Shown: positions 15,115 to 18,685 of the stretch, piece by piece
How positions within the stretch are numbered: position 1 is the first letter of the stretch
Layout: every line of letters starts with the position of its first letter
Assembly: GCA_902493985.1 (NCBI GenBank)
Contig: CABURR010000042.1
Location: 1-18,685 of the forward strand
Source of the DNA: an uncultured Collinsella sp.
GTDB lineage: Bacteria > Actinomycetota > Coriobacteriia > Coriobacteriales > Coriobacteriaceae
Length of the DNA: 18,685 nucleotides
Direction of reading: 5' to 3'
Notes under the pieces: model-generated
Told to the model about the DNA's origin: nothing
Databases searched by the model: none
The model's input: only the letters and a program-made list of their open reading frames with translations
Position numbers and translations under genes: made by a program

Positions 15115-15138
15115 ATCCCACCGTCCCCGGTGCTGAGC

Positions 15139-15210
15139 GCCCACATATCATCCCGTGCTCAAACATTCTCGCTTTGCTGCGAAACTGCGCGCGGGACGAT
15201 ATGTGTGGGC
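15139..15210. repeat. Palindromic element related in core to 8640-8760
   Basis: Imperfect arms at 15139-15155 and 15192-15210 pair over about 17 bp with a two-base bulge and one G-T type mismatch. The interior (15156-15191) begins TGCTCAAACATTCTCGC and ends TGCGAAACTGCGCG, with a short inner TCGC/GCGA stem. It shares sequence and layout with the interior of the element at 8640-8760, while the arms are unrelated in sequence. It lies 24 bases after the def stop and could act in the def 3' region. Confidence 0.7.
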
Positions 15211-15298
15211 CCATCCCAGGGACTACGTTGTCGCTTTTCGTTTCGCCCGGGTGCCGTCGGGCCAGGGAGGGGCGTCTTCGCTGATAGTCTTTGTTGAG

Positions 15299-15325
15299 AG
15301 GGAGCTGCTTTTATTGCGGCTCTTT
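15299..15325 (+). terminator. Possible intrinsic terminator after def
   Basis: A 10-bp stem with three G-T/G-U pairs (15299-15308 with 15316-15325) and a 7-base loop is followed by CTTTGGTTTTGGG. It is the best terminator-like structure between def and fmt, but the wobble pairs make it weak. Confidence 0.35.
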
Positions 15326-15440
15326 CTTTGGTTTTGGGTATATTTGTTCTTGTTGAATTGTTATTGCGGATGTGCTGGGTACTTGGCTTTCCGCCGTTAT
15401 TTGTAGCTGTCTCGGCTTTGGTTGAGGGGAGACGTTCTTT
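15326..15440 (+). other. G+T-rich leader region of fmt
   Basis: This stretch is very rich in T and G and poor in A and C on the plus strand. It contains the fmt ribosome-binding site (GGGGAGA, 15426-15432, eight bases before the ATG). A TATATT at 15339-15344 could be a -10 box, without a clear -35. A hydrophobic 83-codon frame at 15155-15406 crosses it but looks like a by-product of the T-richness. Confidence 0.4.
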
Positions 15441-16361
15441 ATGCGTATTGTGTTTATGGGTACGCCTGATTTTGCTGTGCCTTCGCTGACTTCGCTTGTT
15501 GAGGCTGGGAATGAGATTGCGCTCGTAATTACTCGTCCCGATGCTGTTCGTGGGCGTGGTAAGAAGCTTGAGCCTTCTCCTGTTAAGTCCAAGGCGCTTG
15601 AGTTGGGGTTGCCGGTTGTTGAGGCCAATCGTATGACGCCTGATGTTGTTGAGGCGCTTCAGGCTGCCCAGGCTGACATTTTCTGTGTGGCTGCCTATGG
15701 CTGCATTTTGCCTGATGAGGTGCTGCATATGGCGCCGCTTGGTATTGTGAATGTTCATGCTTCGCTGCTGCCTCGTTGGCGTGGCGCTGCGCCCATTCAG
15801 CGTGCCATTCTTGCTGGTGACGAGGTTGCTGGCGTTTCCATTATGCGCATTGGGCATGGCGTGGATACGGGCGCTTATTGCGCGCAGGCCTCGACCTCGG
15901 TTTCGGGTAAGCATGCCGAGGCATTGACCATGGAGCTTGGCCAGCTCGGCGGTAAGTTGCTGGCCGATACGCTGCCCTCGCTTGCCGACGACACGGCGGT
16001 GTGGACCGAGCAGGATGAGTCCCTTGTCACGCATGCTGCCAAGATTTCCAAGCAGGAGATGCGTCTGGATCCGCAGATGGGGGCGCTCGATTGCGTGCGC
16101 CATGTGCTCGCTTCGTCCGATACCGCGCCTGCCCGTTGCGTGATTGCCGGCAAGTCGGTTCGCGTGCTCGATGCCGCGCCTGCCGACGTGTCGCTTGCCG
16201 AGGGCGCTGTTGCCGTCAAGAGCAAGCGTGTTTACCTGGGGCTTTCCGATGGTACGATTGAGCTGCTCGAGGTTAAGCCCGACGGCAAGCGTGCTATGGC
16301 TGCTTCTGCCTGGGCTGCCGGCCTGCAGGGTGCCGATCTGACGTGGGGTGTTTTGTCATGA
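15441..16361 (+). CDS. fmt: Methionyl-tRNA formyltransferase
   Basis: Fmt formylates Met-tRNA(fMet) with 10-formyl-tetrahydrofolate, allowing efficient translation initiation. The ATG at 15441 has GGGGAGA eight bases upstream. The 306 residues are close to the family norm. The N-terminus MRIVFMGTPDFAVPSL, the RGRGKKLEPSPVK loop and VAAYGCILP are typical. Catalytic Asn104 and His106 are in NVHASLLPRWRGAAPIQ, and Asp142 is in GHGVDTGAY; the C-terminal tRNA-binding domain is complete. The first part of the gene has strikingly T-rich third positions (42 T against 6 C in the first 80 codons by hand count), unlike gltX, priA and def. The stop overlaps rsmB by 4 bp (ATGA). Confidence 0.98.
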   Translation: MRIVFMGTPDFAVPSLTSLVEAGNEIALVITRPDAVRGRGKKLEPSPVKSKALELGLPVVEANRMTPDVVEALQAAQADIFCVAAYGCILPDEVLHMAPLGIVNVHASLLPRWRGAAPIQRAILAGDEVAGVSIMRIGHGVDTGAYCAQASTSVSGKHAEALTMELGQLGGKLLADTLPSLADDTAVWTEQDESLVTHAAKISKQEMRLDPQMGALDCVRHVLASSDTAPARCVIAGKSVRVLDAAPADVSLAEGAVAVKSKRVYLGLSDGTIELLEVKPDGKRAMAASAWAAGLQGADLTWGVLS

Positions 16362-17761
16362 GCAAGCTTTCCCCCGCGCGCAAGCTTGCGCTCGATGTGC
16401 TGATGGAGGCCGACCGTCGCGGTATGTACGCACGCGACGTGTTGTCTTCCCGTGCTTCCGCCAAGGCCATTGACCAGCGCGATTCCGCTTTTGCCGCGCG
16501 TTTGGCGCTCGGTGTTGCCGCCACGCAGGGCATTTTGGATGAGCTGCTCGACCAGTTTCTCGATAAGCCCAAAAAGGTCGCGCCGCGCGTTCGCATGGCG
16601 CTTCGCATCTCGGCCTTCGAGATGCTCTATCTGCATACGCCTGGCCGCGTTGCGGTGAGTCAGGGCGTTGAGCTGGTGCGCAGCGGAGCTAAGTCTGCCG
16701 CCGGTTTGGCCAATGCCGTGCTCCATAAGGTCGCGGACAACGTTGAGAACTTTGCCACTGCGTCCGATGTAGATGAGTCTGAGCGACGCTTGGTTCGTCT
16801 GTCGCGCCTGATGGGTCTGCCGCGTTGGCTTTGCGCTCGTATTATGGCCTCGTTCGATACCCCAGAGGGTGCGCTCAACTTTGCTGGCAATCTGGCCCCC
16901 GCGCCTCTGGCCCTGCATGAGAACGCCTTTGCGAACAAGCCCGATCCGTATATTTCGCAGCTCGTCGCGCCTGTCTTCCCGGGCTGCCATGCCCCGGTTG
17001 ATGCCCAGGTTACCGTTGCTTCGGGTGTGTTTGAGCGTGCTGCCGCGGTGGCGTCTGATCTCAACGCGCAGCTTATCGCCACGGCTGCCACGCGCCCTGG
17101 AAGCTGCCTTGAGATTGGTGCCGGTCGCGGTACCAAGACCTATGTGATGATGTGCCAGGCTAAGCGCGCCGGCTATGAGCGTCAGCATACGGCACTTGAT
17201 CTTCATGACCGCAAGTGCGATCTGAATCTCGCTCGCCTGCATAAGGCCGGTATTCAGGGCGTTCGTACGGTTTCGGGTGATGCCTGTGAGCTTGATGAGG
17301 TGCTCACATCGTTTGATGCCATGCTTGGAGAGCCGGTTAAGTTCGACACGGTCTTTATCGATGCGCCGTGTTCGGGCACCGGCACCATGCGCCGCCATCC
17401 CGAGATTCCGTGGCGCCTGGCCGAGTGTGACGTCACGTGCGAGCTGCCCAAGCTGCAGTTGATGATGCTCAAAGAGGCTGCTGCGCGCGTAGCTGCCGGC
17501 GGCGAGCTCATCTATGCGACGTGCTCGGTCTTCGACGAGGAGAACACGCAGGTGGTGGATGCTTTCTTGAACTCTCCTGAGGGCACCGGCTTTACTGTAG
17601 CGCCGCTCTCCGAGGCACAGATTCTGCAGCTCCCCGAGTTCGATCAGGCCAAGAAGCTCGTATCCGTACGCCAGAACGATCGGGGCCTCTTCCAAAGCGT
17701 GCCGGTAAACGCCGACTCCTACGACGGCCACTTCTGCGCCAGGCTGGTGCGCAACTCATAG
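16358..17761 (+). CDS. rsmB: 16S rRNA (cytosine-967-C5)-methyltransferase RsmB
   Basis: RsmB (Sun/Fmu) methylates C967 of 16S rRNA (E. coli numbering) using SAM. The ATG at 16358 sits in the ATGA overlap with the fmt stop, so translation is coupled; a GTG at 16343 would overlap fmt further without support. The 467 residues have an N-terminal NusB-like RNA-binding domain (about 1-140), a linker, and a C-terminal Rossmann methyltransferase. SAM-binding motif I is CLEIGAGRGTKT. The two working cysteines are Cys338 in DAPCSGTGTMRRHPEI (release) and Cys389 in YATCSVFDEEN (nucleophile). A fmt-rsmB pair is a common bacterial arrangement. Codon use is mixed, between the T-rich start of fmt and the C-rich gltX. 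Confidence 0.95.
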   Translation: MSKLSPARKLALDVLMEADRRGMYARDVLSSRASAKAIDQRDSAFAARLALGVAATQGILDELLDQFLDKPKKVAPRVRMALRISAFEMLYLHTPGRVAVSQGVELVRSGAKSAAGLANAVLHKVADNVENFATASDVDESERRLVRLSRLMGLPRWLCARIMASFDTPEGALNFAGNLAPAPLALHENAFANKPDPYISQLVAPVFPGCHAPVDAQVTVASGVFERAAAVASDLNAQLIATAATRPGSCLEIGAGRGTKTYVMMCQAKRAGYERQHTALDLHDRKCDLNLARLHKAGIQGVRTVSGDACELDEVLTSFDAMLGEPVKFDTVFIDAPCSGTGTMRRHPEIPWRLAECDVTCELPKLQLMMLKEAAARVAAGGELIYATCSVFDEENTQVVDAFLNSPEGTGFTVAPLSEAQILQLPEFDQAKKLVSVRQNDRGLFQSVPVNADSYDGHFCARLVRNS

Positions 17762-17783
17762 AGCTACCTGCAACACAAAGAAT

Positions 17784-17815
17784 CAGCCCCGCGATCGGTG
17801 TCGGTCGCGGGGCTG
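17784..17815. terminator. Bidirectional terminator between rsmB and the zinc-ribbon gene
   Basis: A perfect 11-bp stem (CAGCCCCGCGA at 17784-17794, complement at 17805-17815) with a 10-base loop lies between the convergent stops of rsmB and the zinc-ribbon gene. It is followed by TTT on the plus strand and ATTCTTTG on the minus strand. The T-tracts are short but the stem is strong. Confidence 0.8.
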
Positions 17816-17823
17816 TTTGGTTC

Positions 17824-18060
17824 CTAGTGGTTATGCGGGCAGTTGGCGCAGCAGCCGCTGGTGGCGCTGGTGCTGGAGCCGCCGCTTCGCTGGTCGGTGT
17901 TATAGAAACCGCTACCCTCAAATTTAATGCCGCTGGCCGAGAACGTCTTGGCCGCCGGGGCACCGCAGCTCGGGCACACGACCTCGGGAGTCTCGGACAT
18001 GGGATGCTCAACCTCAAACACGTTGCCGCAGCTCGAGCACTTGTAATCGTAGCGCGCCAT
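17824..18060 (-). CDS. FmdB-family zinc-ribbon protein
   Basis: This is a small protein of unknown precise function; FmdB-type proteins are putative regulators or small zinc proteins. It has 78 residues, with AAGGAAG before the ATG at 18060. The N-terminus MARYDYKCSSCGNVFEV and the second pair VVCPSCGAP give the four-cysteine zinc ribbon (Cys8, 11, 29, 32), and SGIKFEGSGFYNTD (43-56) is the conserved family segment. A Ser/Gly/Thr-rich linker leads to a C-terminal CCANCPHNH (70-78) with three Cys and two His, which could bind a second metal. It lies after malQ on the same strand, behind a hairpin at 18083-18104, so it may be partly co-transcribed with malQ or have its own promoter. Confidence 0.9.
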   Translation of the reverse strand: MARYDYKCSSCGNVFEVEHPMSETPEVVCPSCGAPAAKTFSASGIKFEGSGFYNTDQRSGGSSTSATSGCCANCPHNH

Positions 18061-18082
18061 AATACTTCCTTTTCAGCACAAA

Positions 18083-18104
18083 GCGGGCAGATCGCTCTGC
18101 CCGC
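18083..18104 (-). terminator. Hairpin between malQ and the zinc-ribbon gene
   Basis: A perfect 8-bp stem (GCGGGCAG, 18083-18090, with 18097-18104) and a 6-base loop lie 44 bases after the malQ stop, followed by TTTGTG on the minus strand. It is a modest intrinsic terminator that also sits in the leader of the zinc-ribbon gene. Confidence 0.6.
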
Positions 18105-18148
18105 ATAAATTCAAACGTTTGTAACTGTACCCTATATCGGGGGTTTTA

Positions 18149-18685
18149 TCACGCTTCGCCCCAGAATCTATGGTTGTTGCGTAGGAGCTGTGCGGTTTTC
18201 TTCTCGGCGGCTGCAATGTCCGCCTCGTCAGCTTGCCAGGTCCAGTTGCCCGTGGCCACGCCCGGCACGTTCATACGTGCGTCGTCACCAAGCCCCAGGA
18301 TATCCTGCAGTGGCATCATCACCAGGGGAGCGTCGCTTGCCAGCGCGTCGATCATCAGCTTGGCCGCCACGTCAACACCACTCGGTTCATCGCCGCCCGC
18401 AAAGGAACGCGTGCACCAACCGGCCAGCGTCGACGTATCGTGCGTCGAGGTGTACAGGATCTTTCCTGGCGTGGGGTGCACACCGCAACGAACGTCGTAA
18501 TCGCTAAACTCCAGCACATCCATGCCGGGGAAACCACAGGTCGAAGCCATGGCGCGAACACCGGGCGTCAAATAGCCCAGGTCCTCGGCGATAAAGTTGA
18601 GCGGACCCAGCTCGTCGTAGGCGGTCTGGAACAGGTCCTTGCCCGGGCCCGCCAGCCAGCGACCGTCGGCGCAAGCCTTGCCCGC
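18149..18685 (-). CDS. malQ: 4-alpha-glucanotransferase MalQ (amylomaltase), N-terminal part outside window
   Basis: MalQ transfers alpha-1,4-glucan chains between maltodextrins and releases glucose, in the cytoplasm. Only the last 178 residues are present; the frame is open to the window edge, and the first ATG inside it is internal. The family's C-terminal motifs are clear: RWLAGPGKDLF, IAEDLGYLTPGVRAM (with the acid/base Glu), YTSTHDTSTLAGW (with the third catalytic Asp) and MPLQDILGLGDDARMNVPG, then GNWTWQ. The nucleophile Asp region lies beyond the window. It ends at a TGA at 18149-18151 and is followed by a terminator hairpin and the zinc-ribbon gene. Confidence 0.95.
   Translation of the reverse strand, partial: AGKACADGRWLAGPGKDLFQTAYDELGPLNFIAEDLGYLTPGVRAMASTCGFPGMDVLEFSDYDVRCGVHPTPGKILYTSTHDTSTLAGWCTRSFAGGDEPSGVDVAAKLMIDALASDAPLVMMPLQDILGLGDDARMNVPGVATGNWTWQADEADIAAAEKKTAQLLRNNHRFWGEA

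Noticed and set aside
15155..15406. 83-codon plus-strand frame with a hydrophobic C-terminal half
   Set aside because: It begins inside the palindrome at 15139-15210, has no convincing ribosome-binding site, and its hydrophobic residues come from the T-rich DNA. A small membrane protein cannot be fully excluded.
16232..17731. 499-codon open frame on the minus strand, antisense to rsmB
   Set aside because: It overlaps a clearly identified gene with intact motifs, its translation has no recognisable domain, and such mirror frames are common in high-GC genes.

Overview
The window looks like chromosomal DNA from a Gram-positive actinobacterium of the class Coriobacteriia, probably Collinsella or a close relative. 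This is an inference. It rests on the moderately high GC, the fused L-serine dehydratase, the zinc-ribbon form of PriA and the general look of the proteins; no marker gene for taxonomy is present. There are fourteen protein-coding genes, two of them cut by the window ends. No tRNA, rRNA, CRISPR array or intact mobile element was seen.

Layout. (1) 1-1329, plus strand: the end of a cobalamin (cbi) operon, with cbiC (5' cut) and cbiJ, clearly richer in G+C than the DNA that follows. (2) 1330-1540: a short remnant of an IS21-type transposase, then a palindrome at the convergence point. (3) 4961-1541, minus strand: a translationally coupled MacA/MacB-like efflux operon (adaptor, ATPase, permease). 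(4) 6827-5094, minus: a membrane-anchored L,D-transpeptidase. (5) 8584-6977, minus: a single-chain L-serine dehydratase. (6) 10209-8929, minus: metK with a good terminator and a possibly structured leader. (7) 10210-10540: a divergent intergenic region with a REP-like repeat cluster. (8) 10541-17761, plus: a run of information-processing genes, gltX, priA, def, fmt and rsmB; fmt and rsmB overlap by 4 bp. (9) 17824-18685, minus: an FmdB-type zinc-ribbon protein and the 3' part of malQ.

How the genes fit together. CbiC and CbiJ act late in corrin-ring synthesis. The efflux operon and the transpeptidase are cell-envelope functions. GltX charges tRNA-Glu, Fmt formylates initiator Met-tRNA, Def removes the formyl group from new proteins, RsmB methylates 16S rRNA and PriA restarts replication forks. 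MetK makes the SAM that RsmB uses.

No large undescribed defence or biosynthetic system was found. The most unusual signals are non-coding. Two palindromic elements (8640-8760 and 15139-15210) share a core and layout but have unrelated, self-complementary outer arms. There is also an abrupt switch to T-ending codons at the start of fmt, a cluster of inverted and direct repeats between metK and gltX, and a compositional boundary at about 1450 next to the IS21 remnant.
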